A stretch of DNA of 64,000 nt from Victivallis lenta (GCF_009695545.1 NZ_VUNS01000008.1:124001-188000), one strand, 5' to 3'; counted from the first letter of the stretch, positions 28,013 to 37,612 are shown. Notes: a model not told the origin generated them from the letters alone. Made by a program: numbers and translations.

Positions 28013-29491
28013 TTACTTCGCGAGCTTTTCGAACCGCTCGATCTGGCTGTTGTAAAACGCATGACGCGCTGCATCCGGCACGTAGGTCTTGACCTCGAAC
28101 GAGCTGTTCACGACCCGGCGCGCTTCGGCCAGCGAACCGACTTTGCCGGCCGCCATCGCCTGCGCAAGCAAATTCCCGATCGCAGTCGCCTCGACCGGCC
28201 CCGCCACGACCGGGAAATTCAGCGCATCGGCGGTCAGCTGCATCAGCAGCCCGTCCTTCGTGCCGCCGCCGACCACGTTCAGGCACTGATACCGGGTTCC
28301 AAGCAGCTGTGCCAGCACATTGAGCTTCGTGCGGAAATAGAGCGCCAGCGAATCGTAAATCGCCCGCACGACTTCGCCGTCGTTCGTGATCTTCCCCTGC
28401 CCGGTCCGCTCGCAGAAATCGATAATGCGCTGCGGCATGTCGCCCGGCGTGACGAACGAAGCGTCGTTCGGGTTGATCAGGAATCTGCAGGGCTCGGAGC
28501 TGAGCGCCATCTGTTCCATCTCGGCGAAGGAAACCGGCGTCGGCTTCGTTTCGTTCCAGACCCGGCGCGTCTCCTGGAAGAGCCAGCTGCCCATGATATT
28601 CGACAGGAAGCGGATCTTGCCGTCAAGCCCGCCTTCGTTCGTGAAACTGTTCTTCTCGGAATCCGCGTTGCGGAACGGTTTTTCAATTTCGGCGCCGAGC
28701 AGCGCCCAGGTTCCTGCGCTGATGTAGGCCCAGCTGCCGCTTTCGGGCGCCGGGACCGCCGCCACCGCGCTGGCCGTGTCGTGCGAACCGACCTTGATGA
28801 TCGGAACCGGTCCGCAGCCGAGCTCCTTCTGCAGCTCCTCCGACAACGTGCCGGAGAAGGTGCACGGCTTGACGATCTCCGGAAACACATCGCGCGGCAG
28901 GCCGAGCCGGTCGATGATCTCCCAGTCCCACTCTTTCCCGACCGGATCGAGCAGATTCGTCGTCGAGCATTCGGTGTACTCGCTCGTGCGTTCGCCGCCG
29001 AGATAGTAGGCCAGCGCATCCGGCATGGTCAGGAAGAAGCTGTCTTTGAAATCCTCCGGATGCATCCGGTGATGCGCCGCAAGCTGGTAGACCGTGTTCA
29101 GAAGCATGCACTGGATGCCGGTCCGCTCATAAAGCTCCTGTTTCGAAATCTTGTTCCAGACGTCGGTCTCCGGCGAATCCGTGCGCACATCGCGATAGTG
29201 ATACGGCCAGCGCCGCATCTTTCCGGTCGCCTTATCGAAAAAGACATAGTCGACGCCCCAGGTGTCGATGCCGATGCCGTCGAGCTCCGGCTCGACCGCA
29301 AGCGCCTTGCGCAACCCGTTTTTAAGCTCCAGGCAAAGCTGCGGATAATCCCAGTAAATCGCGCCGTCCTTCTCCGTCGGGCCGTTTGCGAAGCGATGCA
29401 CCTCGGTCAGAGAAAGCCTGCCGTTCTCCAGTCTGCCGATCATCGCCCGCCCGCTCGAGGCCCCCAGATCAAATGCCAGAAAGCTGCTCAT
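28013..29491 (-). CDS. rhaB: Rhamnulokinase RhaB
   Basis: The 492-residue FGGY kinase phosphorylates L-rhamnulose. LAFDLGASSGRAM is the phosphate-1 motif, GIGIDTWGVDYVFFD the substrate segment, VGSHDTASAVAAVP the phosphate-2 motif and NVVGGGTKDGLLMQLTAD the adenosine motif. GGAGAGGAAC precedes the ATG. RhaA (isomerase) and RhaD (aldolase) are not in the window. Confidence 0.92.
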   Translation of the reverse strand: MSSFLAFDLGASSGRAMIGRLENGRLSLTEVHRFANGPTEKDGAIYWDYPQLCLELKNGLRKALAVEPELDGIGIDTWGVDYVFFDKATGKMRRWPYHYRDVRTDSPETDVWNKISKQELYERTGIQCMLLNTVYQLAAHHRMHPEDFKDSFFLTMPDALAYYLGGERTSEYTECSTTNLLDPVGKEWDWEIIDRLGLPRDVFPEIVKPCTFSGTLSEELQKELGCGPVPIIKVGSHDTASAVAAVPAPESGSWAYISAGTWALLGAEIEKPFRNADSEKNSFTNEGGLDGKIRFLSNIMGSWLFQETRRVWNETKPTPVSFAEMEQMALSSEPCRFLINPNDASFVTPGDMPQRIIDFCERTGQGKITNDGEVVRAIYDSLALYFRTKLNVLAQLLGTRYQCLNVVGGGTKDGLLMQLTADALNFPVVAGPVEATAIGNLLAQAMAAGKVGSLAEARRVVNSSFEVKTYVPDAARHAFYNSQIERFEKLAK

Positions 29492-29503
29492 CAAGTTCCT
29501 CTC

Positions 29504-30583
29504 CTATTCTTCGGTATTTGTTTTGAAGGCGTCCCTGCCGTAAATCTCCCCGAGCCGGTCGTAGCTCATGCGGATCAGCTCCTCGGTTTCTTCCCAGCCG
29601 ACACAGCCGTCGGTGATCGAGATGCACGGGTCCGGCTTTTCGCCCGGCTTGATCTTCTGTGCCCCGGGCTGGAGATTGCTCTCGAGCATGACGCCGGCCA
29701 GCGCGGTTTCGCCGTCGGCGATCTGGCTGAGCACGTCCCTGAGGACGATCCCCTGCTTGCGGTAATCCTTGCCCGAATTCGCATGGCTGCAGTCCACGAT
29801 GATCGCGGGCGGAATTTTCGCCTTTTTCATCGCGACCTTCAGAAACGCGATATGCTCAGCCCCGTAGTTCGGGCCGCCGCCGCCGCGCAGCACGATATGC
29901 GCGTACGGGTTCCCGCGCGTGCGGAAAACTCCGACGTGGCCGTCCTCCAGCACACCGATGAAGCTGTGCTCGCTGCGCGCCGTCGAAATCGCGTCGATCG
30001 CAATCTGGAACGAACCGTCCGTCGCATTCTTGAAACCGACCGGCATCGAGAGGCCGCTGCCGAGCTGGCGGTGGGTCTGCGCCTCGGTCGTGCGCGCGCC
30101 GATCGCGGCCCAGGAGACCGCGTCGGCGATGTACTGCGCGATGATCGGGTCCAGCATCTCGGTCGCAACCGGCAGCCCGAGATCGACGATCTTCAGCATG
30201 AGACGGCGCGCGATGAAAATACCCTTCTCGATGTTGTAGCTCGCATTCAGATCGGGATCGTAGATCAGCCCCTTCCAGCCGAGCGTCGTCCGCGGCTTCT
30301 CGAAATAGACCCGCATGACGATCAGTATCCGTTCCTTCACCTCTTCGCTGAGCGCGCGGAGCCGCTCGGCATATTCGATCGCGGAATCCGGATTGTGGAT
30401 CGAGCACGGTCCGACGATCATCATGAGACGCTTCGATTTTCCGTCCAGGATATCGCAGATCTCCTGCCGCGAATCCATGACCTTCATCACCGCGTCCAGC
30501 GACAGCGGCAGTTCGGAGCGGATTGCGCCCGGACTCGAAAGCACGCTGCGGCTTGCGATATTGATATTGTTGCTGCTCTTCAT
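29504..30583 (-). CDS. aroF: 3-deoxy-7-phosphoheptulonate (DAHP) synthase, class I
   Basis: The 359-residue enzyme condenses PEP and erythrose-4-phosphate, the first shikimate-pathway step. The class I alpha motifs are clear: IVGPCSIHN, MRVYFEKPRTTLGWKG, IGARTTEAQTHRQL, GVFRTRGNPYAHIVLRGG and VDCSHANSGKDYRKQ. The start at 30583 (MKSSNNINIAS) has AGGGA upstream and follows a clear promoter. Which of AroF/G/H it resembles in feedback control cannot be told; the symbol is generic. Confidence 0.93.
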   Translation of the reverse strand: MKSSNNINIASRSVLSSPGAIRSELPLSLDAVMKVMDSRQEICDILDGKSKRLMMIVGPCSIHNPDSAIEYAERLRALSEEVKERILIVMRVYFEKPRTTLGWKGLIYDPDLNASYNIEKGIFIARRLMLKIVDLGLPVATEMLDPIIAQYIADAVSWAAIGARTTEAQTHRQLGSGLSMPVGFKNATDGSFQIAIDAISTARSEHSFIGVLEDGHVGVFRTRGNPYAHIVLRGGGGPNYGAEHIAFLKVAMKKAKIPPAIIVDCSHANSGKDYRKQGIVLRDVLSQIADGETALAGVMLESNLQPGAQKIKPGEKPDPCISITDGCVGWEETEELIRMSYDRLGEIYGRDAFKTNTEE

Positions 30584-30640
30584 GATACAGTTCCCTGAGG
30601 CACTCGTGTCAATTCTTCCATCATGCCTCACATGAAAGAA

Positions 30641-30670
30641 ATAATATACTGTCTTTCCGGCGTATTGCAA
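30641..30670 (-). promoter_or_regulatory. Promoter of the DAHP synthase gene
   Basis: TTGCAA (30665-30670), 18 nt, TATTAT (30641-30646) on the minus strand, about 58 nt upstream of the ATG. Confidence 0.6.
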
Positions 30671-30723
30671 GCCGCACCGGCGGCTGTTCCGGAAGGATTC
30701 CCTCCGGGCTATTCAACGCAACA

Positions 30724-30761
30724 GCGCTCTTTCAAACGGATCCGCCGATTTGAAAGAGCGC
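30724..30761 (-). terminator. Perfect hairpin after the V-ATPase operon
   Basis: A 13-bp stem (GCGCTCTTTCAAA paired with TTTGAAAGAGCGC) lies 33 nt after the V-ATPase D stop. No T run follows it on the minus strand, so termination may be weak or Rho-assisted. Confidence 0.45.
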
Positions 30762-30793
30762 ATTGCCGCAGGAACGGGAAACCGTTCCCGGAA

Positions 30794-31414
30794 TCAGGAA
30801 GCGGCCTGTTCCGCCGCTTCCTGAGATTTCTTCTTGGCGATTTTCGACCGCGCCACGGCACTCGTGTCGAGGTCGCCGAGCATGATCCGGATCCGGCGGA
30901 TATTCTCTTTGCACTCCGGAATCTTGACCTTCTCGAAGAGGTTCACGCGCTGCGACGTGCTGCGCAGCTCCGCCGACAGCAGCCGGTGCTGCTCTTCGAG
31001 CACCTTGTACGCCTCGCGCAGCGAAACCGCATCCTTCAGCGCCTGCACCGCGTCATCGACATACCACTCCGTATCGAACAGATCCCAGTCGGCCGGCTCG
31101 AACTCGACCCGGTCGAAGGTCGGAATCGCAATGCCCGCGATATTCTCCTCGCCGGTGAGCACACGGCGCACCCGGACCAGGCCCTCGAAGAAAGCGACTT
31201 CCGCATCGCTGCTGAAAAGCTCAAGGAAGCTGCTCATGCGGTCGACCAGCTCCTTCTGCTCCGCGAGATTCCGTTCGAGCTCCTCGGTACTGAGCCGCAC
31301 CTCCATCTGGAGCTGCTGCTTCTTCAGCTGCAGCGTCGGCAGGAAACGGACGAACTGCTTCAGCGCGTCCTGCTGGCTCTTGAGCTCGGTTTTCGTGAAT
31401 TTGATCTTGGCCAT
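30794..31414 (-). CDS. atpD: V-type ATP synthase subunit D
   Basis: The 206-residue protein is the coiled-coil central-stalk subunit: KFTKTELKSQQDALKQFVRF at the start and long heptad-rich helices at both ends, with the C-terminal SQRVNLFEKVKIPECKENIR motif that defines the family. It couples rotation of the membrane ring to the A3B3 head. Last V-ATPase gene in this operon; normally I and K subunit genes follow, but here a hairpin and the DAHP synthase gene do. Confidence 0.92.
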   Translation of the reverse strand: MAKIKFTKTELKSQQDALKQFVRFLPTLQLKKQQLQMEVRLSTEELERNLAEQKELVDRMSSFLELFSSDAEVAFFEGLVRVRRVLTGEENIAGIAIPTFDRVEFEPADWDLFDTEWYVDDAVQALKDAVSLREAYKVLEEQHRLLSAELRSTSQRVNLFEKVKIPECKENIRRIRIMLGDLDTSAVARSKIAKKKSQEAAEQAAS

Positions 31415-31430
31415 CGCTTGCCCTCCGGGC

Positions 31431-32732
31431 TTATTTCTTCGCCTCGGGCCAGTACTGGTCGACGAGGTCGGTCTTGATGCCGACTTCGTTCCGGTCGAAA
31501 CAGTCGGCCAGAATCTTCCAGCCGAGATCGAGCGCGTCTTCGAGCGAAATATTGACCGTCAGATCCATCATATTCTTCTCGAACAGCCTGCCGTACTTCA
31601 GGAGTTTCTTGTCCCACGCCGACATCTGGAAACCCATCGACTGCTTTTCGAGCGTGCTCTTGTAGTCCGAATAGAGCCGGATCATCGAATCCATGATCGC
31701 GCGGTGGTCCGGCCGGGTCTTGCCGTTGACCTGCTGCTTCAGGCGTGACAGCGAACCGAACGGCTCGATGCGGCCGTTGCGCAGATAGAACTGTCCCTCG
31801 GTGATGTAACCGGTGTTGTCCGGCACCGGATGGGTCACGTCGTCGCCCGGCATGGTGGTTACGGCGAGAATCGTGATCGAACCGGCCGAATCGAAGTCGA
31901 CCGCCTTCTCGTAGCGGCTCGCCAGCTGGCTGTAGAGGTCGCCCGGATAACCGCGGGTCGCCGGAATCTGCTCCATCGTAATCGCGATTTCCTTCAGCGC
32001 ATCCGCAAAGTTCGTCATGTCGGTCAGCAGCGCGAGGACCCGCTTGCCCTCGAGCGCGTACTGCTCGGCCACGGCGAGCGCCATGTCCGGCACCATCAGG
32101 CATTCCACGATCGGGTCCGACGCGGTGTGGACAAACATGACCGTGCGGGAGAGCGCCCCGTGCTCATCGAGCGTATTCTTGAACTTCAGATAGTCATCGT
32201 ACTTGAGCCCCATGCCGCCGAGCACGATCACGTCGACCTCCGCCTGCAGCGCAATGCGCGCAAGCAGCTCGTTGTACGGTTCGCCCGCAATCGAGAAGAT
32301 CGGCAGCTTCTGCGACTCGACCAACGTGTTGAACACGTCGATCATCGGAATGTTCGTGCGGATCATGTTGCGCGGAATGATGCGCTTGGCCGGATTCACC
32401 GACGGTCCGCCGATGTCGACCATGTCGGAGGTGACGTCCGGCTTGCCGTCGCGCGGCGCGCCGCGGCCGGTGAACACGCGCCCGAGCAGCGCATCCGAAC
32501 TCGAAACCTGCATCTGCCGCCCGAGGAAACGCACCTGGTCGCCCGTGCTGATGCCGCGGCTGCCCGCGAACACCTGCAGAGAAACCTTGCCGTCCGCGAG
32601 GCGGATGACCTGCGCGAGGGAGACGCCGCGCGCGCTGGTGACTTCGGCGAGCTCGTTGTAGCTGACGTCGTCGGCTTCGACGGTGATCACGTTGCCGGCG
32701 ATATGGATGATTTTGTGATAGACTTTACGCAT
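31431..32732 (-). CDS. atpB: V-type ATP synthase subunit B
   Basis: The 433-residue non-catalytic head subunit shows [37 protein letters not shown]-like and [17 protein letters not shown] segments, and the [21 protein letters not shown] motif. As expected for B it lacks a Walker A lysine. It starts inside the end of the A gene (8-nt overlap), giving the 1:1 stoichiometry of the A3B3 ring by coupling. Confidence 0.94.
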   Translation of the reverse strand: MRKVYHKIIHIAGNVITVEADDVSYNELAEVTSARGVSLAQVIRLADGKVSLQVFAGSRGISTGDQVRFLGRQMQVSSSDALLGRVFTGRGAPRDGKPDVTSDMVDIGGPSVNPAKRIIPRNMIRTNIPMIDVFNTLVESQKLPIFSIAGEPYNELLARIALQAEVDVIVLGGMGLKYDDYLKFKNTLDEHGALSRTVMFVHTASDPIVECLMVPDMALAVAEQYALEGKRVLALLTDMTNFADALKEIAITMEQIPATRGYPGDLYSQLASRYEKAVDFDSAGSITILAVTTMPGDDVTHPVPDNTGYITEGQFYLRNGRIEPFGSLSRLKQQVNGKTRPDHRAIMDSMIRLYSDYKSTLEKQSMGFQMSAWDKKLLKYGRLFEKNMMDLTVNISLEDALDLGWKILADCFDRNEVGIKTDLVDQYWPEAKK

Positions 32733-34479
32733 TTACCGTGCTCCGTTCCGCGATTTTGGCTTCGATGGCAGCTTCCTGATCCTTGAACTCCTGCGTGTCC
32801 ATGGCGAGATAGTTGAGGTCCATGAACATCTGGCGCAGGTTCAGGAAATAGCTGCGGGCGGTATCTTTGTCCGGCAGCGAGAAAGCGCCGGAGAGAACCT
32901 TGTAGATCCGGTCGAACATGTATCGCTGGCGTTCCGCGCTGGTGGCGCCGTCGACGTCGTCGAAGGTGTTCTGCTGCAGATAGACGTAGTCGAGGAATTC
33001 GCTCTTCAGATAGACGACGAAGTCGTTCAGGCTCGTTCCCTCCTCACCGATGACCTTCATCATCTGGTTGACCTCGGCGCCCTGCCGCAGAATGCCGCGC
33101 GCGAATTCAACCTCCTTCTGGTCGACCACGCTTTTGTATTTGCTCCAGCTGTCGAGCGGGTGGATCGCCGGGTAGCGGCGCGCGTCGGAACGCTCGCGCG
33201 AAAGCCCGAGGAATGCGCCGACCACCTTCAGCGTCGCCTGCGTCACCGGCTCTTCGAAGTTGCCGCCGGCCGGAGAAACCGCGCCGCCGATGGTGACCGA
33301 CCCGAGTTCACCGGTCCGCAGCTTCACAAGCCCGGCACGTTCGTAGAAACCGGCGATCAGCGACTCGAGATAGGCCGGAAACGCCTCCTCGCCCGGAATC
33401 TCCTCAAGGCGGCCGGACATTTCGCGGAGCGCCTGCGCCCAGCGCGAGGTCGAGTCAGCCAGCAGAAGGGTATTGAGCCCCATCTGGCGGTAATATTCGG
33501 CGAGCGTCACCGCCGTATAAACCGACGCTTCACGCGCGGCCACCGGCATTGAGCTCGTGTTGCAGATGATGATCGAACGGTTGATGAGCGGCTGGCCGGT
33601 GCGCGGGTCCTCGAGCTCCGGGAACTCGCGCAGGATCTCGACGACTTCGCCCGCCCGCTCGCCGCATGCCGCGATGATGACCACGTCGGCTTCGGCATAG
33701 CGGCTGATCGCGTGCTGCAGAACCGTCTTCCCGGCGCCGAACGGCCCCGGCGTACAGAAGGTTCCGCCGACCGCAACCGGGAAAAAGGTGTCGATGGTCC
33801 GCTGCTGGGTCACGAGCGTCTTCTCCGGCAGCAGCTTTTCCGCATAGTCGGAAATCGGAATCTTGACCGGCCACTGCTGGGTCATCGTGATATTCCGCTT
33901 CTCGCCCTGTTCATTTACGGCGACGGCCATTACGTCGTCGATCGTGTATTCACCGGCGGGCGTGACTGATTCGAGCGTCCATTCGCCCTTCCAGGCGAGC
34001 GGAACCATGATATAATGCCTGATGATGCCTTCCGGCACGAAACCGACGCGGTCGCCCGGACGGACCTTGTCGCCGGCAGCGGCGACCGGCGTATACGCCC
34101 ACTTCACCGTACGGTCGAGCGCGCGCAGATAGACGCCGCGCTGCAGGAAGAAGCCGGACTTCTCCGCCAGCAGCGGCAGCGGATTCTGCAGCCCGTCATA
34201 AACCTGGGTCAGAAGGCCGGGACCGAGCTCGACCGAAAGCAGTTCGCCGGTGAATTCGACTTCGTCACCGACCTTGAGGCCGTTCGTGCTCTCGAATACC
34301 TGCAGGTCGGCGCGGTTGCCGCGGACGCGGATGACTTCGCTTTTGAGCTTGGTGTCGGCGTCGTCGCCGACGCGGGCGAACGCCACTTCATTCTGCATGA
34401 CGCGGTCGGTGAATTCAATGGTGATCATATTCCCATTGACCGCGACCACCTTTTCAGTGTTCTTCTTACCCTCTGCCAT
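32725..34479 (-). CDS. atpA: V-type ATP synthase subunit A (catalytic)
   Basis: The 584-residue catalytic subunit has the Walker A motif GPFGAGKT at 245-252, the extra non-homologous region (about 110-200) that separates V/A-type A subunits from F1 beta, and [20 protein letters not shown]. It hydrolyses or makes ATP, with H+ or Na+ as coupling ion; the ion cannot be inferred without the K subunit. GGAGTTTC upstream of the ATG. Confidence 0.95.
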   Translation of the reverse strand: MAEGKKNTEKVVAVNGNMITIEFTDRVMQNEVAFARVGDDADTKLKSEVIRVRGNRADLQVFESTNGLKVGDEVEFTGELLSVELGPGLLTQVYDGLQNPLPLLAEKSGFFLQRGVYLRALDRTVKWAYTPVAAAGDKVRPGDRVGFVPEGIIRHYIMVPLAWKGEWTLESVTPAGEYTIDDVMAVAVNEQGEKRNITMTQQWPVKIPISDYAEKLLPEKTLVTQQRTIDTFFPVAVGGTFCTPGPFGAGKTVLQHAISRYAEADVVIIAACGERAGEVVEILREFPELEDPRTGQPLINRSIIICNTSSMPVAAREASVYTAVTLAEYYRQMGLNTLLLADSTSRWAQALREMSGRLEEIPGEEAFPAYLESLIAGFYERAGLVKLRTGELGSVTIGGAVSPAGGNFEEPVTQATLKVVGAFLGLSRERSDARRYPAIHPLDSWSKYKSVVDQKEVEFARGILRQGAEVNQMMKVIGEEGTSLNDFVVYLKSEFLDYVYLQQNTFDDVDGATSAERQRYMFDRIYKVLSGAFSLPDKDTARSYFLNLRQMFMDLNYLAMDTQEFKDQEAAIEAKIAERSTVNA

Positions 34480-34510
34480 TTATTGAAACTCCTGACTCAA
34501 ATGGATGTTA

Positions 34511-35065
34511 TTACTCGTTGCCGGAGGCGGCTCCGCCTGCGATGCGGTCGACTGCCGCGTTGAAGTTCGACCGTCCCTTTTCCACGCTGCGGCCGCGGTA
34601 CCGATTCAGAATCTCGAGCCGGAGCCGGTAGACGCAAAGCCCGTCAAAATCGAATTCATGCCCCGCTTCGAGGTCGTCGAGCATGCGCCAGCGGATGCGG
34701 TCGACGGCCTTTTCCCGCTCGACCGGGTCGGAAACCGCGGCCAGCGCCCCCATGGCGGCATCGACTTCGCCGAAATAGAGTTCGGGGTCCGGGAGATGGA
34801 CGGCCCGCTCTTCATCCCTGCCGGCGCGGCGCTCGGCGATGCGGGTCCGCAGATACTGTTCGAACCGGGCATAGGCGGCATAGACGGGCGGAAGTCCGGC
34901 GGCGGAGCCGGGCTCCCTGCCGACCCGGAGCGAGCCCTGCTTCAACCGGGCCAGCGCCCCGGGGGTCATCTGACCGGCGCAGAGCTCGTCGAAATCGGCA
35001 ACGCTCATGCCGGGGTCCCTGCCCAGGGCCAGGCCCGGCAGAGAAGCGGAAAGAAAGTAGTACAT
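34511..35065 (-). CDS. DUF2764 family protein of the V-ATPase operon
   Basis: The 184-residue protein starts MYYFLSASLPGLALGRDPGM, the signature of DUF2764, a family found between E and A subunit genes in Chlamydiae, Bacteroidetes and relatives. It is helical and acidic, with a central RWRMLDDLEAGHEFDFDGLC segment. It is assumed to be a stalk or assembly component replacing subunits C/F, which are missing here; no biochemical function is established to my knowledge. Confidence 0.85.
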   Translation of the reverse strand: MYYFLSASLPGLALGRDPGMSVADFDELCAGQMTPGALARLKQGSLRVGREPGSAAGLPPVYAAYARFEQYLRTRIAERRAGRDEERAVHLPDPELYFGEVDAAMGALAAVSDPVEREKAVDRIRWRMLDDLEAGHEFDFDGLCVYRLRLEILNRYRGRSVEKGRSNFNAAVDRIAGGAASGNE

Positions 35066-35093
35066 GGTTCGCCGTCCCGTTTCGCTTGAACTG

Positions 35094-35696
35094 TTATTCG
35101 CCCTTCAGGATCGACGCCAGCCGGGGGCCGATGTAGTCCGCGACAAGCTCGGTCACCGCTTCGCTGGTGAAATCGAAATAAACTTCGCCGTCCTTGAAAC
35201 TGACCTCGAAACCGCCCTTGATCCCGGAGTCGCCGAACACCTGCGGCGCATTCCGGAATCCGGCGGCCAGAGAGGCTTTCATGGCCTTGTCGAGTGCCGG
35301 AACGTCCTTGACGGCGGTAAGAACGGTGATCCGGCCGTTCGGATCGGTTGCGAATTTCGCAGCGAACTCCTTGATGAGGGAAGCCATGAATTCGGGAGTC
35401 AGCGCCTGGTCGGCGGCGGCGGAGACGGCGCGGGTCATACGTTTTTCAAGCTCCTGCCGGAGCTCGAGGATGATGTCGCGCGCGGCCTGGCGGACTGCCG
35501 CCTCGGCCCGTTTTTCGATGCCTTCGGCCTGTTCTTCGGCCTGCCTGACCGCCGCCTCGGCGTCGGCCTTCGCCTTCGCCCGGATCGCTTCGGCCTCTTT
35601 TTTCGCTTCGGCGATAATCCCGGCGGCAGTTGCTTCCGCCTCCTTCACGCCTTTTTCATTGATTTTATCGAGCAGACTCTGGAGTTTTTCCGCCAT
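35094..35696 (-). CDS. atpE: V-type ATP synthase subunit E
   Basis: The 200-residue peripheral-stalk subunit has an N-terminal Ala/Glu/Lys-rich coiled coil of about 85 residues (AAGIIAEAKKEAEAIRAKAK) and a globular C-terminal head (EVSFKDGEVYFDFTSEAVTEL). First gene of the operon E-DUF2764-A-B-D. An AT-rich leader with TTGCGA and TATAAG elements 16 nt apart lies just upstream but would place transcription very close to the start. Confidence 0.88.
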   Translation of the reverse strand: MAEKLQSLLDKINEKGVKEAEATAAGIIAEAKKEAEAIRAKAKADAEAAVRQAEEQAEGIEKRAEAAVRQAARDIILELRQELEKRMTRAVSAAADQALTPEFMASLIKEFAAKFATDPNGRITVLTAVKDVPALDKAMKASLAAGFRNAPQVFGDSGIKGGFEVSFKDGEVYFDFTSEAVTELVADYIGPRLASILKGE

Positions 35697-35895
35697 CTTG
35701 GTTGCCCCCGCTTATAAATACAGTTGTTTTTGTCGCAAATATTCGCTTGGTAATGTAGTTCCGAAACAATCTTTTTTCAAATAAGGAGTTCCGAAAATAG
35801 CGGAAATAACCGTTTTTTCCCGCGAATCTCCGACAAAGCGGCAAAAAGCGCGGCATGTGCCGCTGTAACATAAAAGCGCGGCATGTGTCAGTACA

Positions 35896-35955
35896 GTTCC
35901 CGAAAAGCACCCGAAGCTTTCGGGCGACGGGCCCAAAGACCCGGAACCGGGAAAC
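35896..35955 (+). repeat. Dispersed ~58-bp repeat, copy 2, with inverted ends
   Basis: The unit runs from TCCCGAAAAGCACCCGAAGC to GGAACCGGGAAACTGT, and its flanks ACAGTTCCCG and CGGGAAACTGT are imperfect inverted repeats. It matches the minus-strand copy at 26063-26120. Just to the left, AAGCGCGGCATGTG occurs twice in direct orientation (about 35846-35890), and AGTTCCGAAA occurs twice at about 35756-35797. Confidence 0.6.
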
Positions 35956-35959
35956 TGTG

Positions 35960-36240
35960 TTCAGGGGACCGCTCACAATGTTAAAATGCGCACTTCTGAT
36001 GCCACAACGCACCCGGCAGGGAGCGAAGCGACCGGGTTCAGGGCCATTCGGCCCTGGCGAGGTTCCAAGGGGCACGGAGCCCCTTGGCGGAGTCCGAGGC
36101 GGCGCCTCAGGTTGACCCGGGCGAAGCCCCTGCGCAAAAATCCGCAACGAAGTTGCGGTGCTTCGCCCGGTGTGAGCGGCGCGGCGGACGCCGCGGAGCG
36201 GTCAAAGGGTCTATCGCGTTGCAATCCCGGCTAACAAGGA
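35960..36240 (+). repeat. B unit 0 (degenerate head)
   Basis: The head has drifted to TTCAGG-16-TAAAAT (35960-35987). The hairpins match the later B units, including CAGGGCCATTCGGCCCTG, CCAAGGGGC/GCCCCTTGG, CTGAGGC-type and CCGCAACGAAGTTGCGG, and the optional GCGGC/GCCGC stem at 36177-36195. Confidence 0.8.
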
Positions 36241-36508
36241 TTGACCGGAGCCGCGAACATTGTTAAAATGCGAGCCGTCAATGTTGCAGACAGGGGGGAG
36301 CGCGCCCCTTCCGGGGCGCGGTCTTTATGCGCATTCGCGCAACAGACCGTGCGGGCTCCCCGTCCGAATCTTCGATTCGGTTTGTGAGCTGGTCGTTCCG
36401 CCCGCAGGCTGCCTCCGGCGGCCGGGGCGCTTCGCCCCCGGACCCCAGACCGGCAGGGTGCCGGTGCCGGCGGCGGCGAAGCCGCCTTGTAATTCCGGGC
36501 AACCATGA
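36241..36508 (+). repeat. A unit 1
   Basis: Head TTGACC (36241-36246)-17-TAAAAT (36264-36269). A predicted transcript would start near 36276 and meet GCGCCCCTTCCGGGGCGC (36302-36319) followed by GGTCTTT after about 25-45 nt. Further palindromes: CCGAATCTTCGATTCGG and GGGGCGCTTCGCCCC. Confidence 0.85.
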
Positions 36509-36775
36509 TTGACCGGAGCCGCGAACATTGTTACAATGCGAACCCTTGGTGTCACAACACGCCTGTGGGGAGCGCCTGCGCGACCGGGTTCAGGGCCTTT
36601 TGGCCCTGGCGAGGTTCCAAGGGGCGCGGAGCCCCTTGGCGGAGTCTGAGGCGGCGCCTCAGGTTGACCCGGGCGAAGCCCCTGCGCAAAAATCCGCAAC
36701 AAAGTTGCGATGCTTTGCCCGGTGTGAGCGGAGCGGTCAAAGGGTCTATCGCGTTGCAATCCCGGCTAACAAGGA
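36509..36775 (+). repeat. B unit 1
   Basis: Head TTGACC (36509-36514)-17-TACAAT (36532-36537). It lacks the 18-nt GCGGC/GCCGC stem present in B0 and B2, a clean deletion of one hairpin. Confidence 0.85.
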
Positions 36776-37044
36776 TTGACCGGAGCCGCAAACATTGTTA
36801 AAATGCGAGCCGTCAATGTTGCAGACAGGGGGGGAGCGCGCCCCTTTCGGGGCGCGGTCTTTATGCGCATTCGCGCAACAGACCGTGCGGGCTCCCCGTC
36901 CGAATCTTTGATTCGGTTTGTGAGCTGGTCGGTACGCCCGCAGGCTGCCTCCGGCGGCCGGGGCGCTTCGCCCCCGGACCCCAGACCGGCAGGGTGCCGG
37001 TGCCGGCGGCGGCGAAGCCGCCTTGTAATTCCGGGCAACCATGA
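36776..37044 (+). repeat. A unit 2
   Basis: Head TTGACC (36776-36781)-17-TAAAAT (36799-36804). Differs from A1 mainly in hairpin loops (GCGCCCCTTTCGGGGCGC, CCGAATCTTTGATTCGG). Confidence 0.85.
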
Positions 37045-37328
37045 TTGACCGGAGCCGCGAACATTGTTACAATGCGAACCCTTGGTGTCACAACACGCCT
37101 GTGGGGAGCGCCTGCGCGACCGGGTTCAGGGCCTTTTGGCCCTGGCGAGGTTCCAAGGGGCGCGGAGCCCCTTGGCGGAGTCTGAGGCGGCGCCTCAGGT
37201 TGACCCGGGCGAAGCCCCTGCGCAAAAATCCGCAACAAAGTTGCGGTGCTTTGCCCGGTGTGAGCGGCGCGGCGAACGCCGCGGAGCGGTCAAAGGGTCT
37301 ATCGCGTTGCAATCCCGGCTAACAAGAA
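37045..37328 (+). repeat. B unit 2
   Basis: Head TTGACC (37045-37050)-17-TACAAT (37068-37073). Nearly identical to B1 but retains the extra GCGGC/GCCGC stem (37266-37283). Confidence 0.85.
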
Positions 37329-37576
37329 TTGACCGGAGCCGCGAACATTGTTAAAATGCGAACCGTCAATGTTGCAGACAGGGAGGAGCGCGCCCCTTCC
37401 GGGGCGCGGTCTTTATGCGCATTCGCGCAACAGACCGTGCGGGCTCCCCGTCCGAATCTTCGATTCGGTTTGTGAGCTGGTCGTTCCGCCCGCAGACTGC
37501 CTCCGGCGGCCGGGGCGCTTCGCCCCCGGACCCCAGACCGGCAGGGTGCCGGTGCCGGCGGCGGCTCCGCCGCCTT
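37329..37576 (+). repeat. A unit 3 (3' end lost)
   Basis: Head TTGACC (37329-37334)-17-TAAAAT (37352-37357). The unit ends at GGCGGCGGCTCCGCCGCC instead of the usual tail. Confidence 0.8.
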
Positions 37577-37612
37577 GACCTTCACTTCATCATCTCTTCG
37601 GCCAACTTCAGC

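Noticed and set aside
24965-30598. A 1,877-codon open frame on the plus strand, and similar long frames antisense to other genes (2402-3679, 4912-7026, 12514-15444, 39376-43521, 54402-57314, 58422-61175)
   Set aside because: They run antisense across several well-identified genes, are Arg/Pro/Gln/His-rich without domains, and arise from the high GC third-position bias of the real genes.
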